Of a stretch of 64,000 nt of DNA, positions 1 through 16,400 are shown in pieces. Numbering within the stretch: position 1 is the stretch's first letter; each line of letters begins with the position of its first letter. The notes under the pieces are model-generated. The model saw only the letters and a program-made list of their open reading frames with translations, was not told the DNA's origin and searched no databases. Position numbers and translations under genes: made by a program. The stretch covers positions 275,001 through 339,000 of the forward strand of contig JAJTWR010000401.1 in the NCBI GenBank assembly GCA_021613335.1. The letters run 5' to 3'. Source of the stretch: Whitmania pigra (lineage: Eukaryota > Annelida > Clitellata > Hirudinida > Haemopidae).

Positions 1-718
<718 letters not shown>

Positions 719-1150
719 CTGAACATCCATCCATCCATCCTTCCGTCCGTCCTTCGACAATTTGTGATGATGATGATGACGATAGCAATGATGATGATTG
801 TGATGGTCATTATAGTGGTGACGATGACGGTTGGGAAGATAGTTATGATGACGATGTGGAAAAAGAAGGCGATGGTGATTATGATGATGATGATGAAGAG
901 TGTGCAGATGATTTTGAAGCATGATGATTTTGAAGCATGATGATGATGACGAACGGATGCCTCTTTTTTTATTTTCTATACTTTTTTTAGTCCATTCATT
1001 CATTCACAAAGTTATTACTGCTGTTGTCGTCGTAAGACTTTGAAACTCAAAAGCAACTTAGCTGCTTGTGACGCATTTACTAATTTCCATGCGTTATTTG
1101 ATTAATTGATTGACTAATTAATTGATTGATTGACTAATTGAATGATTTAT
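719..1150. other. 3' flank of kinase gene, no gene seen
   Basis: It holds short (CATC)n and (GAT)n patches at 724-960 and AT-rich DNA. The open frames here are low-complexity His/Met runs and are not credible genes. Confidence 0.6.
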
Positions 1151-1154
1151 TGAT

Positions 1155-1390
<236 letters not shown>

Positions 1391-2110
1391 ACGTGAAGTG
1401 CGTTATTCAATTGAGAGGCGTTAAGTTGTAATATATTATAATTATAATGACATTAAATTAATCATAATAAAGTAGATAAATGTGACCTTTTATTTATCCA
1501 TTCGTTTACTCGTTGAATAATTCATTTGTTTATTTTTAAAAATCAGATATTAATTTATCGATGGATTTCCGCTTTTTATCTTCTCAAAGAAATAATTATT
1601 GAAAATAAAATTGATGTTAATGAGTTCTCGAACATCATTGGACGGTTGTCCGTGAATAAATTAATTCCAAATTAGGTAGGCCTGGCGACAAAAGACAGCT
1701 TGAGTTGGCCAGAATGACTCACACACGGAATTGTCTTCCAGAGGACAACAATGGTGATGATGATGATGATGATGACGACGTGATCGTTATCATCATCGAG
1801 TCAAGCACGTAACTGGCTGAAGAATCCTTAGAAATATGAATACTAAATCAATCATTCATTCATTTATTCATTCGTTCATTCAACCATTCGTGCGTCTAAT
1901 TACAAACCAACATTCTTTATTAATGTTATTTTTTGCGAAATTTGGAATCTAAATTTAACAAAAAGTAAAATAAAAATAAAAATATTATCGATATAAATCA
2001 ATCAATCAATCAATCAGAACTTTTCAATCCGAACGTGAAGCTGCATTTCAACAGTTCGTTCAATCACCGCCGTATCTATCGAGGTTGCATTTCGTAGGCG
2101 CTAAAATAAC
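1391..2110. other. Intergenic, no gene seen
   Basis: AT-rich sequence with short (GAT)n at 1752-1777, CATT runs near 1855-1885 and (AATC)n at 1997-2017. I see no conserved coding signal. Confidence 0.5.
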
Positions 2111-2129
2111 TCGACCATAAATTAATTCA

Positions 2130-2265
2130 TCGCTATCACCATCATCAGCATCGTCATCGTCATCTCCATCATCATCATCATCACCATCATCATCACCATC
2201 ATCATCGTCATCATCATCATCATCGCTATCACCATCATCATCATCGTCATCATCATCACACGCGC
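2130..2265. repeat. Interrupted (ATC)n microsatellite
   Basis: A run of CATCAT units broken by single substitutions (CACCAT, CGTCAT, CGCTAT). The Asp-rich frame on the minus strand is a by-product of it. Confidence 0.9.
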
Positions 2266-2651
2266 ATACATCGGAGTACTTAAATAGAGCTCCGCTAGAA
2301 CCGGCACTTCGCTCCTGAAAGTGTTCTGCGCAGAGTTCGTGTGGATTTGTAAACAATTAATTATAATAATTAATGCTAATTAGCTTAGGTGATTATAATA
2401 TTTTAATCAGCTCGAATCGCAGATCACCTGCAGAATTCCGTTCCACAGCTTTCTATCGACAGGTGAGTCACAAGGAAGTCATTGAGTTGTTAATATTTAT
2501 GGGATGATGATGATGACGTTTACGTTATTATAACTATTTAATTATAATATTAATTACAATAAATATGGTTATTAATATGTTATGGTAATTGATGCGATAA
2601 CAAATGTTGATCTATTTTACTTGTGATGATATCGACGACGGTGATGATGAT

Positions 2652-3277
<626 letters not shown>

Positions 3278-3592
3278 GTAAATGATAAATATTCTAAAAC
3301 ATTTAAGTTTAATCTCCAACGCTTTAATGCAAATGTCATGTTTTAAAGAAGAATTTAAAAAATAAAATAAAAATATAAGCTCAGCTACAAATCATCTTCA
3401 CACAAAAAATTGTCTCAAAGTTTCAAATAATTACTAACCTGCTCATGACTGCTGGAAGGATAAAGGATGGGTGGTTGGATAAATGAAATAAATAAATAAA
3501 TTAATTAATTAATTAATTAATTATTTAATGGACGGGTGGATTAATGGATGAAGAAATACATGACTGGATTGATTATTAAAAGAATGATTTCA

Positions 3593-3830
3593 ATGGAATG
3601 AATGAATGAATGAATGAATGAATGAATGAATGAATGAATGAATGAATGAATGAATGAATGAATGAATGAATGAATGAATGAATGAATGAATGAATGAATG
3701 AATGAATGAATGAATGAATGAATGAATGAATGAATGAATGATGAATGAATGAATGAATGAATGAATGAATGAATGAATGAATGAATGAATGAATGAATGA
3801 ATGACGGACAGACAGACAGACAGACAGAAT
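3593..3830. repeat. (GAAT)n array followed by (GACA)n
   Basis: About fifty GAAT units span 3593-3803 with one frame slip near 3740, followed by a short (GACA)n block at 3805-3828 and looser GAAT/GGAT units to about 3865. Confidence 0.95.
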
Positions 3831-4046
3831 GTGATGGAAGAGCGGATGAATGGATGAATGAATACACAGACAATCGCAGACACGATGAATAAGACGAACA
3901 AAAGTACTTGGAAGGATGGATGGATGGATCGATCTGAGGAGGAATAGAATGATGACTCACCACTGATTATAGGAACGTGTGAAGGGTTCGCGGATGAATC
4001 ATAACTTAAGCAGTTCCACCGTTGCCTGTCAAGGAAGCGCTATTCG

Positions 4047-4242
<196 letters not shown>

Positions 4243-4615
4243 CAGGTGCGATGTTGCGTCAATGTGCGATTGTGTCTGTCTGATTCGTTGAGTTTTTTTG
4301 TGAATCTTGATTGGCGCAATAAACCGTGTTAGGGAGAAAAATTAACAATCATAAGCGTTAATAATTGAATAACTAGAAAAATAATTATAATTTATATTAT
4401 TTGCAGTTATTAACCTTTAATCCAATAGCTTAACCGTGAATGAACATCAACCAACGATCAGAATATTTTCTTAGAAAAATATAATGATTAATCAGACTTA
4501 TCATCCGTATATTCATCCATCCATCCATTCATCCATCCATCCAGCTTGTTTAATCGTTATAACACTTTTAAAGTATTAATAAACTTATTATTTATTACTA
4601 CAAATATTATTGCGT

Positions 4616-4930
<315 letters not shown>

Positions 4931-5149
4931 TTATGATATTAACTATGATAATATTATTAATATTATTATGACTCGTTGACTGATATAACTGGTTCTTTTG
5001 AAGAGGCGGGCTACAATTGTTGTCTCGTTATCTTGTTTGAGGATCATCATCATCATCGTCGTGGAGATTAGGTGGAAGCTGTTTCCATTGTTTTAGCCTT
5101 CATTCCTTTCTGACTGTCTGGTTCGTTCATTCACTCGCTCACTTACTAA

Positions 5150-5312
5150 ATCACTCACTCACTCACTCACTCACTCACTCACTCACTCACTCACTCACTC
5201 ACTCACTCACTCACTCACTCACTCACTCACTCACTCATTCACTCACTAAATCAATCAATCAATCATTCACTCAGTCAATCAATCATTCATCATTCATTCA
5301 CTCACTCACTCA
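5150..5312. repeat. (ACTC)n microsatellite
   Basis: Roughly twenty perfect CACT units at 5153-5236, then CATT/AATC/CACT variants to about 5312. Together with the flanking arrays it makes 1.1-5.3 kb one of the most repeat-dense parts of the window. Confidence 0.95.
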
Positions 5313-5838
5313 CTCATTTCACTCGGAAGTGCGCACAAAGAACTTGGTTAAAGATCAACTGAACTGAAGTAACTTAAGCTGGCGTCTATTCGCTAATTCG
5401 TTCCTTCCTTCATCCATGTGTCTGTCACTCATTCGGTCTTAATAATTGTGAAGATTTATTTTATGAATAAAAATAAAATTAATAATAATACCAGAGTAGT
5501 ACGAGAGATATAAATTATAAATAGAAGCTAATCTTGTGATAATTGGAATGGCTAATTAAGAATTATTTTTACGTACGATGTAACTTCGACTTGGGTTGAT
5601 GACAGAAACCTTTGCACAGTTGATTGATGCAGTCACATCATCACCGTCGTCATCAACATCATCTTCGTCGTCGTCACATGCACCATTTCGAAATCCAATC
5701 CGAGCCAATCAAGTTGCATTACATCAATTATATTTTTATACTTGACTTAAAACAGACAGGCTACCTCTGACAACCGCAAACTACTTACCTACAGCCTCGT
5801 ACACCTACACCTCGTACACCCACCAAGCTCAGCAATCC

Positions 5839-6270
5839 ATGGCTTCTCGAGCTACTTCTTCGGATCCCATCTGGCTGGGGGTTGCCTCCCCAAAGCCACA
5901 GCCCCGCGTCAAGCAGAACTCCATGTTCGGCCATGTCGTTGACGCCTTCGACGAAAAAACGATTGTCAAGATTGGCGAAGTTTCGCCCTACGAGAAGCGA
6001 ATGAGGGCCAAAGAAGAAGCAGAGAGGAAGCAGAGAGAGCTAGATGAAAGTCGATCTGTTACCGAGGAATCTTCCATTGGTGCCAACTCGTCGTCAGCCT
6101 CTGTGGACGGTAGAGATGGTGATAACCAAGATGGTGATGGTCATAAGAATGGCGACGGTTCGAGTTGTGGCGATAGAAGCGATGCCGAAAGCCACGCTGC
6201 TGGAGGAACGAGTCAAGTAGCTGATAAATCGGCTGCCAAAATGTCGCAATTTTCGGTTGGTATTTCGTAA
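5839..6270 (+). CDS. Unrecognised ORF, possible alternative 5' exon of the CRMP gene
   Basis: A 143-residue frame opens at ATG 5839. Residues 1-60 look like genuine protein (SDPIWLGVASPKPQPRVKQN, then FGHVVDAFDEKTIVKIGEVS). A charged helix rich in Glu, Lys and Arg follows (about 50-70), then a Ser/Gly/Asp-rich tail. I do not recognise a domain. It sits 1.2 kb upstream of, and on the same strand as, the first sure CRMP exon. Vertebrate CRMP genes make long isoforms from alternative upstream first exons. The first sure CRMP exon opens in phase 0 after an AG, and CAA|GTAGCT at 6217-6222 would be a matching phase-0 donor. That junction is guesswork; it could equally be a separate small gene. Confidence 0.5.
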   Translation: MASRATSSDPIWLGVASPKPQPRVKQNSMFGHVVDAFDEKTIVKIGEVSPYEKRMRAKEEAERKQRELDESRSVTEESSIGANSSSASVDGRDGDNQDGDGHKNGDGSSCGDRSDAESHAAGGTSQVADKSAAKMSQFSVGIS

Positions 6271-7476
6271 TTTGTTATTTATTTGAGCTATTTTTTAATA
6301 TATACTTGTGTGTGTATGTGTGTGTGTGTGCTATTCAGTACCACCATCATTATCAGCATCGTTATCATCAGCGAGTTGCAACATCATAATAAAGCACTCA
6401 TTGCTCGTCCTCATTAGAATATTACAAGGCTGCCTGAATCATTATCCTTAGTTCCGCCTTGAATATCCGCTTCAAGGATGCTTCTTTTCATCATTAAAAC
6501 ATAGTAACTATTTTTAATTTTAAGTTATATTTTTTGTTTAATAATTGTTAATAATTTTTTTTTTTAAAGTTGACTTAAAAATCGACCCAAGTAGAATTTG
6601 TTTAAATGAAAAATGAATGTTGAGGCCGATAGTTGTACCAGCGTTGGTAGGATAGATGGCTCCATCGTAGCTTTTGTGGACATTTTGAATTTTCTCCGAA
6701 GTCTTGTGCAATATTTTTAAGTTTGCGGTTGCTCAAGTTCTGTTTTGTTTAATAGGAGGCTGGTTTGAAACCGTTAGTTTCTTTTTTCTGCGTTTACTAG
6801 AAAAGGCTTACAGAATAGGGGTTTATCTCGACATATTAACTCATCAAAAACTCGATTTAAAAGATTCTAGCGAATGTTGTGCCATATATGGAAGAATTTA
6901 GCCTCTTTCTTCAGTGTTTGCCCGCTTATTTGATTTTTAACAAGAATCATGTCTCTAAAGTGATTGAGTTGACAAGTTGGTGGATGATGTTTGGTGGAAG
7001 TGTTTCGTCCTTGATTTTTTTCATAGTAATCATGCAAAATGAAACTCCAATTAATATGACGCATTTATTTATTGTTTAGTGGGCAACTCTCAGAGCAGCA
7101 AATTTGCAATGCACTTTCATGGAAATTCAAAGTCTTGTGCATTAATGCACTTTCCCTGCCTTTTTTTTATCAGTGCTTATCAATTTAAGTTGTACTATGT
7201 GTACAATCTCGTTAATGTGTATACTACCTGCTAAAAAGGTTGCCATTTAATAGGACAAGCTTGGATGGAAACACACAATATGACAATTGACAATCAGGAA
7301 TATGACATTAATGTAATATTAAAAATTTTAATAAAAAAGGAATAGCATTGATCAGTAGTTGCTAAAAATGTTACATTGCAAAGCTAATGGAATTTTCAGA
7401 TTAACAAGAGTTAAAAGCTTGATGTCTAGTTAAGTTTCAGTCGCATTTGTTAATGCCCTTTTATGTTAATCAGGAC

Positions 7477-10400
7477 ATGTCGACATACTTGGTGGTGAGA
7501 GGTGGAAGAGTCATCAATGACGACCTCTCGACAGAGGCCGACGTCCTCATTAAAGATGGCAAAATATGGTGAGTACCAGAGCCTCTCGTGTCTAAGAGAT
7601 TGGTTTTTGAATCATTAATTTTCAATTCCTAATATTTATTTAAAAGATGAGTAATAATACTAAGTACTTTAGATGATAATAATTTTGTAAAATTATAATC
7701 TCACTTCATGGGGATGATGAAACTGGTATTACGGTGTGATGATGACGACGACGGTTGACTTGTCATTGTCTTTCCATCTCTATGGTTCCTTGATTGTCAA
7801 GTCATGCTTTTGTAAGCTCAACAAGCCAACATGATGGTTAATTGCGTCTTGTCATGGTGTTAAGTATTAAGTGCGATGAAACTTATCATTGCTACATCAT
7901 TCTACAGAATAAGAAGGGTGGTTTAAGTACAGCAACACTGTTTTATGGGCTGGTTTGACATTATTTTGCACGAAAGAAAGTAGATTGCTCGTTGTTACTA
8001 TTTTTATTTTTTGATCTCCTGAATTACTCATTTGCATGCCATTTAATTTTCGATTACGACCGCCATAATTTGTAATTGACGCAATTCAAATTCAAATCGT
8101 TGAAATCTCAAAATGAGAATATGTTCGAGTAACATTCGTCTGCTTGTAGTTCCGTGGGGAAGGATGTGGATGCACCAGGCAATGCACAGGTTCTGGATGC
8201 CAGTGGAAAATATGTACTACCAGGTGGTGATGATGGTGATAGAAGTGATGAAGATGATGATGATTATTATCATTTATTTTTTTAAATTTTTATTATGTTA
8301 CTATTATAAGCTAACAATGTCATTGTTGACTGTTTTGCATAAATTATGTTAATATAGGTGGCATAGATATGAACACCCACTTTGATGTGGCCCACTTAGA
8401 CTGCAAGTCATTGGATGACTTTGAAATTGGCACCAAAGCTGCTGTTTATGGAGGAACTACTCTAATTGGTTGGTTAATAGAGTTGTTTGTGATAATGATA
8501 GTAGATCAAACATTTCAATTTTAAAAATTTGCATTTTAATCAGTAAATACTTTAAATTGATACAAAGTTCATGGAATTAGATTCTCAACTGAGTCGATTT
8601 TCTTATAAATTTTTTTAATTGGTCACAGCCGACTGCGTCATGCCAGAGTTCAACCAATCGTATTTGGAGGCTTATGAAATCTGGGTCAAGAAGGCAGAGA
8701 AGTCTTTCTGCGACTACGTGCTGAGAGTTGCCTTGACCTGGTGGTCTGACGTTGCAGAGAAAGAGATAGAAACACTTGTCAAGGACAAGGGTAAGGGACA
8801 CTTGATATCATTGGCTGTAATTTATTTTTTATTATCATATCATTGGTTTGCATTTATTCGGCGATTGTTTACGTACCTAATTGCACCAGGATGGGTATGG
8901 TTTGCAACCACCATTGACATGATTTGGCTTACGAAGTCGCCGATGACGTTGTTGTTGTTGTTGTCGTTGCAGGTGTGAATGTTTTCGTTCTTCCGTTCAC
9001 CGCTCGATTCATGGACGCCGAGCTGCTCGCCATTTTCAAGAAGCTCAAACACCTGGAGTGCCTGCTGCAGGTGCAACCCGGCATTGCCACTCTACTCTCA
9101 CAGGTGATATTAAAAAAACTAAAAATTGCTTTGATAAGCTTTTCTTGACAAGACAAAGTGAATTTGCTTTATGAGCTGATACACTTCCTATTAAAATTGT
9201 GCATTATTGGCACTTAGTAATTATTATAATTATAATTAGGCTTATAATTATCTTTTACTTATCTGCTTGTTAGTGACTCTCAATTAATATTCAATGTCTA
9301 ATTAACATGTATAAATGAGCAGAAAGCTGAGGAAGTTTTCAAGGAAGGAATCACAGGCCCTGAAGGCTGCCTGCTCAGTTACCCAGAAGAGGTGAACATT
9401 AACATATTATAATTGCCCAAACTCTGATGATGCTTGAGTCTTAATGATGATGACATAAATGATTGCGTTGATTGATTGATTGATTGCGTTGACACCAATC
9501 GTTGTTTACTTTCCCAAGCACTTTAGTGTAGCATCCAGATTGCTTGTGATGCTAGCAATTAGTGATGATAAGAATATGTTCACATGGGAAGCAATCTTGC
9601 AATGTTTCAAATGGTAATTAAAATGATGATAACTGGCTATTGAGGCGGCAGACGTGAATCTATTATCTGTTAACTAAAATTGAATGTTTCGTGAAGTTGA
9701 TGACGACAATGATAGTGATAATGGTGATGATGGTGGTTGTGATGATGCACAAACTTAAATAAAAAAAAGATTTGCATAAAAGATGTTACGTTGTTTTAAG
9801 TGAGTAATGAATAATAAATCTTAAACAGATCGAGACGATGTCCATCTACAAGTACGTCAGCCTTGCCAACCAGGTAGGGCTCCCCCTCTACGTTACCACG
9901 GTGACTAGCAGAAGTGCTGCCGAGCTGATAGCTGAAAAGAGGAAGGAAGGTGGTGATACGATATGATGACAGTGATAACGATGAAGATGGTGTTGGTGAT
10001 TGCAATGATGGCCATAATAACAACAATAACATTAATAATAATTTTCATCACTGCGATATTTAATAATTAAATAATTCGTGTTAAAACAAGAAGCATGTGA
10101 ACCGTGAGCTTCTGGGATGTTCTTTGTTTTTTGGGGATTGTTTTGTTTTTCCAATTTCTGCTTGATTACCAGCTGAAGTGACAGCTGCAATATTAAATTG
10201 ATTCGTTAAGCTGGGAATGTCTTTGCATCGAGGATTAAAATTTTATGATGACATTTTTCCGCTTATTTTAATTGAATCTGGCACTCTCGTCACCGACGCT
10301 TTATTCCGTTTTTCAGGTAAGGTGGTGTTTGCAGAAGTGGCAGTGAGTTCTCTGTCTGTGGATGGTGCAAAGATCCTCGACTCCGATTGGGCGACTGCAG

Positions 10401-13400
10401 CCGCTCACCTGACCACTCCACCAATCAGGGCGCAGAAAAATAATGCCTCTGTATTGATTCATCTATTGTCTAAGTGAGTTTGACAAGATTTAATTAATTA
10501 ATAGGGAATAATTGTAATCGTTTCTTTGTAAATCTTAAGTAATGATGTGATGCTACTAACTGAATACTTAAATGTCTAACATGAAAATGTGTAATATATC
10601 AAATTAATGCTAGAATTGGTTTCATCCATATCAGCTTGCCTATTGTTCATTATAAAACATCTGATGATAAGAATGATATTATCAACATTGTCCTACGTCA
10701 GAGATGTTGATGTTAGCGATATTATAAGCATCATGATGACATTGACAATACCATAATTGCCATGACAATGACATTAAAATCGACCAGTGGTGATGCACAA
10801 GTAGTTTCCTCTGACCATCGAAGCTTCAGCACCGACCAGAGAGCTCTCGGTCGCAACGACTTCCGACTGATTGCGCCCGGTGTTTCTTCGGTTCAGGAGA
10901 GGATGGAAGTGACCTGGAGTGTTGCCGTGGTAAGGATTGTTGCAATTGTTGCTCGTAGTTTTTACTCCAAGAGGTTCTTGATCCGTTTGTTGGGCAAAAC
11001 AGTGACGTGTTAAAAATTCTTACCACGTGCTACTGTCCTCGTGAGCAGAAATATGCGGTGCGTTTAGTTATGTTAACTTATTAAAACTTCAGACCTGTGG
11101 TTTGTTTGGAGTTGAATTTGTGATTGATCACAATGGTAAAAAAAGAAAGGGTATGCAGGGTTAAGAGGCAACTGTGCTTAATCACTGAATCTTTTTCAGC
11201 ACTTTTTTGACAGCATATTATTCTTGGAAGTATTAGTATGAATCTGTTAATAATAACATGTATATGTAAACTATGGCTGAAACATGAAAAACAACTGCTC
11301 TGTTCATTGGGGAAGTGAACTTACCTTACTAGCTGTTGAGACAGAGAACCAGTTCGTCATTGGGTTCAAAATGTCTGGTTAAGGTTTAAATGGTAAACAT
11401 GATTTGGCAGACCACTTTAAAATCTCATTCTAAACCTTTTCCTTTTGCTTTCTCTTATTTGAAAAGACAAAACACAACAAAGTCTGTTTGGCAATTTAAA
11501 AATGAAAGCCACTTTGCAATTCTTGTTCTGTCCATTGATTGACAAATTTCAAATTTTCTTTCATATTCTTTAAAAATTGTATTAATTTAAATCCTCAAAT
11601 TGATGGTTTCAGCCTCTTACTCTTTCAGAAAAGAAAATTATAAAATGAGGATAAGTAAGGTGGTTAAATAATTAAGCATAGAAAATGTGCCAAATGCAGT
11701 TAGAAAACTAATGATTGGTAATGGTGACTGAATCAATGATAATGATAATAAATCAGAGTTTTTTCCTATTCTGGAAAGAAAATCTGCATCTGTGATTTGT
11801 TGACCTGCCCTATATTTAATAATAATGTTCCTACAGAGCGAGCAGTGCACGTCGAGATAGTTTGGCATTCTTAGACTGTGGTCTGTCGGACACGTGAGGG
11901 ATCGTGATAAACAAAACAATTTCCAATAGCCTCTTTCTCAATAGCAAACCGTCTAGTCTAGGGAAAAATTTAAGGCTGGTGAAAGCAATTGGAGCCTTTA
12001 CTCCCTCGTTATTCCACTGGAATAGTCAGCAACCAGTAGCTATTGCACTGGCACCTGTAAGTTGTTGAGTTTTTAGGACATTTGTAACAAACTCTGTTTT
12101 TGTTAAAACTTTATTTTGAACTATTATTATTTTTGGATATATCTCGGTTTGCGATGTTTCGTTAGTTGTCGTAAATAAAGACTCGGTGTTCTGACCTCTT
12201 CGATCTTTAACTTCTCATTTCAACATAAGTACCCCAAACTTGTTTTTTTTTAAGTTTTTGAATTTGTTTATTCATTTTCAAAACTCTAAACAAAGAACCA
12301 TGAATTACACTAAAAAAAAATCACAAATTCAGGATGTATATAATATAATTCCTCTTCTTATTTCTCTTACTATAATCTATTGTGTTTAAAGATGTTGCAT
12401 TGGAAGAATCATTTATAAGCTTTTGTAGTGTGACTCTGTGTCTAAATCCCCATAAAATTTTATTTGGAACACTCCTTTTGGTTAGCTCTGTAATGTAGTG
12501 GCCAATTTGAGCTAAATTGGGTATGAAGCTCTAGAAATAACTGAACAGCCCTGATTAACTTCCTTTTCCAATTCTGGATGTAAGCCTTCAGGGTTAGGGT
12601 TAGGGTTAGATTTGTACTATGTATTCCACACAAGATTTGTAAACTTGCTATGAGTTAACTTTACTACCGTGATAACCGAAACGTAAAAAATCCACGAGTT
12701 TTTTTTTATAAAAGTTTATTGATTCGAATTTGCACAATTTCTATAAATGATTATAGCTTAGTACCTCGGGACTTTCTGTGGATCTTTTCCAGATAAGCCC
12801 CCAAAAAGTTAACCCCCGCCACCATAAAAAGATTATAAAACAGAGGATATGAAATTTGTACTTTTAGTTTTTATTGAAGAGGGTGAAATTGAAACATGTC
12901 ATTAATAATTTCTAGTTGGTGCTTATTCTGCATCTTGTAGACGTGCCACAAAGATTCGATGGCTTGTGTGTGAGCTCCACTCGTTGGATCCACAAAGTTT
13001 TCTGTATGATTAACCATTTGATGATTATAAAGTTGAAAGTGTCATCTGGTGACCATTGTTGCATAGACGTTGCTGATGGATCACTCCGAGGCTTTGCAAA
13101 AAACGTATTGCCGTCTCCTTGTCGTGAATGAGAGTCGAAAGTTCATTTCAGGTTTTAGGTCCGAACGTAGAAAATATTTGCACAAAATGGGCATAGAGGT
13201 GGATAAGGAGTTGTTTTTATGGCGTGCATCTAAATATTCAAATGTCCTGACATCAGAAATTGGAGTGACGGGGCTTAACTTTTCGCGCATAAACTTTTAT
13301 CCAGCTTATCTGGAAAAGATCCCTTTCTGTAAATGATTATAGCTTAGTACCTCGGGACTTTCTGTAAATGATTATAGCTTAGTACCTCGGGACTTTCTGT

Positions 13401-16400
13401 CCCTTCTAAGAGCATCAATTGATAGAAACGATATATCACTCATTAATGATCCCCTTTCTTGTTTGGGGATCAAATTGCTTTCTTTTGCCAGTTGATGGAG
13501 ACTTTGCATGTCCCATTCCATATTTTGTTATTGTTATTGTTAGTGAGCTTTCTCCCTTTACTCATTCATACTTGTCACATCCTCTAGATTAAACAAATCT
13601 GTAATTACCTTGTGGCACTTAATGGCATTTTCTCTTTTAGATGTGAGATGTTTTAGATGATTTAGTTGCGGAATGGTACACTTCCGATGTACTTTGCACA
13701 AATGGGAAATTTTTCATGTTCTAAAGCATTTATCACTTCCATTTATTTCAAGGTATTCTCAGACACATGGAGGGCAAATTCTTAACACTGGGATGCCACG
13801 GGCATTTCTTGCACTTCTTCTGCCAAGTGCATCTATAGGCTTCTGTGGATGTTATTGTCCCTGGATAAAAAATGTCCGCATTTTTCTTTGTCATGGTGAT
13901 GAATCATCGCCAAAGTATGCACTCTAATTAACTTTTGAAATTGTTGTATTACACAATTTTTAGTTCTTTATGGAGCAAATATCAAAGAATTGTTCTATCA
14001 CAATTTGCCTATTAGGACAAGGAAATCATCAATTATTGGGAACATCAGCTAATGATATGAACATTCAATTTTAATTTGTAATCTTTGTAAATCTTGCCTT
14101 CGCCTTTGACCTCCATATTGCTCACAAGCAATCTATCATGAAGGCTGTCAGGTTCGTCGCTCGAGGAACCATAACAGGTAGTATTGCTGCCACCACTAAT
14201 TCCCAGTCCTTCACCAAACTCAGAAATTGGAAATAAAAACTTTATTAATGGGCTAAATATGCTTGGAAATGAACAGACATCAATCATCAAACTATTCTAC
14301 TCTATGATACCAATTCACATATCTGGTCAATCAAACATTCACTCTTTCAAGCATCTTTATAAACAACTTCCTATTGAATCACCATAAACTGCATAATTCA
14401 ACAATCGAAGTGATACTTCATCCGCTTTTTGAAATTACATTATTTCCTTTAATGAATGCCTCTGTCGTGCGTTTGATTCAGGTCTTCTTGAAGTGAGAAT
14501 GGCACTGTGCAATGCCTTAACAAAAACTAGTTTTGCTTCTGGTTTGAACTTTAATTCTAATTTGATGTCTTGTAAACTTCCCACTTTGGGTTAAAACATT
14601 CTTTGAATTCATATCTAAGTTATTGAAGACTTTGCTTTATTTCGAAAACGAATGAAATAAACCACGCGACTACCGATAACTATAACGTACTGCATGAAAA
14701 TTCCCAAGCGACTCGAAACGATGAGGATGTCGTAGAACTTAAAATGGTTATCAGCACGACCGATGCAAATAGCAAAATAGCAATCAATAATGAGAGATGA
14801 AAAAGATGGCACAACATCATTGTTGTACAATAGAAGATGTTGACAAGTTAAACGACTTTTAAAAGATTTTTTATCAAATCTTCTGAAGTAAATTAAATCA
14901 CTTGAAAGAAAAGGAACAAAGACATGTTGGAAATGTTCAGGATTGGAAAAAAGCACCAGTGGTCTTCTTTGTCATAAATGATAATATTTGACATGCTTGT
15001 CGTTATTGTTCAGTCGTTAAATAATTTTTTTGTCGACAAAAATTATTAATTATTATTATTATTACATAACCTAGACACCTGGCCACATGAGTCCCAGAAG
15101 ATTTGTTTCTGTTACTTCCACGTTCCCTGCCAAGCTCCTCAACCTCTACCCGAAGAAGGTAATTTCTAAATAATTATTGTACTTATATAATTAATATATA
15201 GTTAATAAATAATTATTATACATGTATAATTAATATGTAATTAATTACATATTTAGTTAATATTCATATGTATGCACATATTTTGTGATCAATTTATTCA
15301 TTGCTTTTGGCATGTCATGAATATTCCATTGTTATAGTATCTCTTGCATCCTTGTTTGCATGCTAGAGTCATTGCAATCCTTGAGTTCAATTAAAAGTTA
15401 TTCAGCTGTTCACATGAATAGTCCACGGAAATATTTTGAACTCCGCAGGGTCGTGTGGCGGTGGGTTCTGATGCCGACCTCGTGATCTTCGACCCCGAGA
15501 AGGAGGGGGGGGCAGGGCTTAAAGGTCGGCAGTCCAAGGGCGATTTCAACGTCTTTGAGGGCCTCGAGCTCAAGGGAGGTGTCCATGCCGTCGTGAAGGA
15601 CGGTAGCGTAGTTGTGCTCGAATCTGGTGACAAGGTGAGGTGCACGAGTGATGGTGGTGGTCGTCTTGGTGATGTTAGACGACGTTGATTAGGGCTTTAT
15701 TTCGACTTTATGTCGAGCAGCTTATTTTAAGCCGACGCAGTTGACAATTTATGTTTGAATCGACCCCTATTCTGACTATTAGGCTGCTGTCAACCTGAAG
15801 CCAGGTTGCCTGGTCACCTGCAGTCCTGGGATTGAGATTGGATTCGAAAAGCTCAAACTCAAGGAGAATGTGAGTATTTATGTGGAAATGAATTGTGCAA
15901 TTTTTTAAGAGTAATTTTATTTTACCAAATTTACTTTAAAACAAAAAAGGAGCAAGTAAAACGATGGTGTCAAGGGTTAAGCCTAAAGCGAATCAAATAG
16001 TTACTTTGTGCACGTTATCAATTTTCATATAATCAATTTTCTTCATAATCGTCTACTAGGTGTATGTTGGATAGATGTGCATTTCTCTATGTACAGTAGT
16101 ACGAAATTTGACAACAAACAAAATCAACGCACGTGTCATCGTAAAGTCAATCACTTCATCGACAGGCTTTCCGTCAGCTGACCCCCGTGGCCAGGGAACC
16201 ATACTCGGGCCTCGTGTCGGGCGCCGAGGAGTTGAACTCGTCGAGGACCCCGAGCCATGCTGCAGGCACAAGGTTGTTTGGAGTTCATTAATTTATTGAC
16301 CGATTGAGTAGTTAATTAATTAACGAGACCCTTATTGAAAACAATACAATCGGCATTCCAAATAGTCGGGATAATTTAATTAATTAACTATAATGTAATT

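Larger units (their letters stand above)
10930..15074 (+). other. Large CRMP intron
   Basis: This 4.1 kb intron separates the exon ending TWSVAV from the one starting TPGHMSPRR. Apart from the Merlin-like remnant and the telomere-like motif listed separately, I see only AT-rich unique sequence. The short frames at 11638-11919, 13673-13927 and 14615-14956 show nothing recognisable. Confidence 0.7.
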
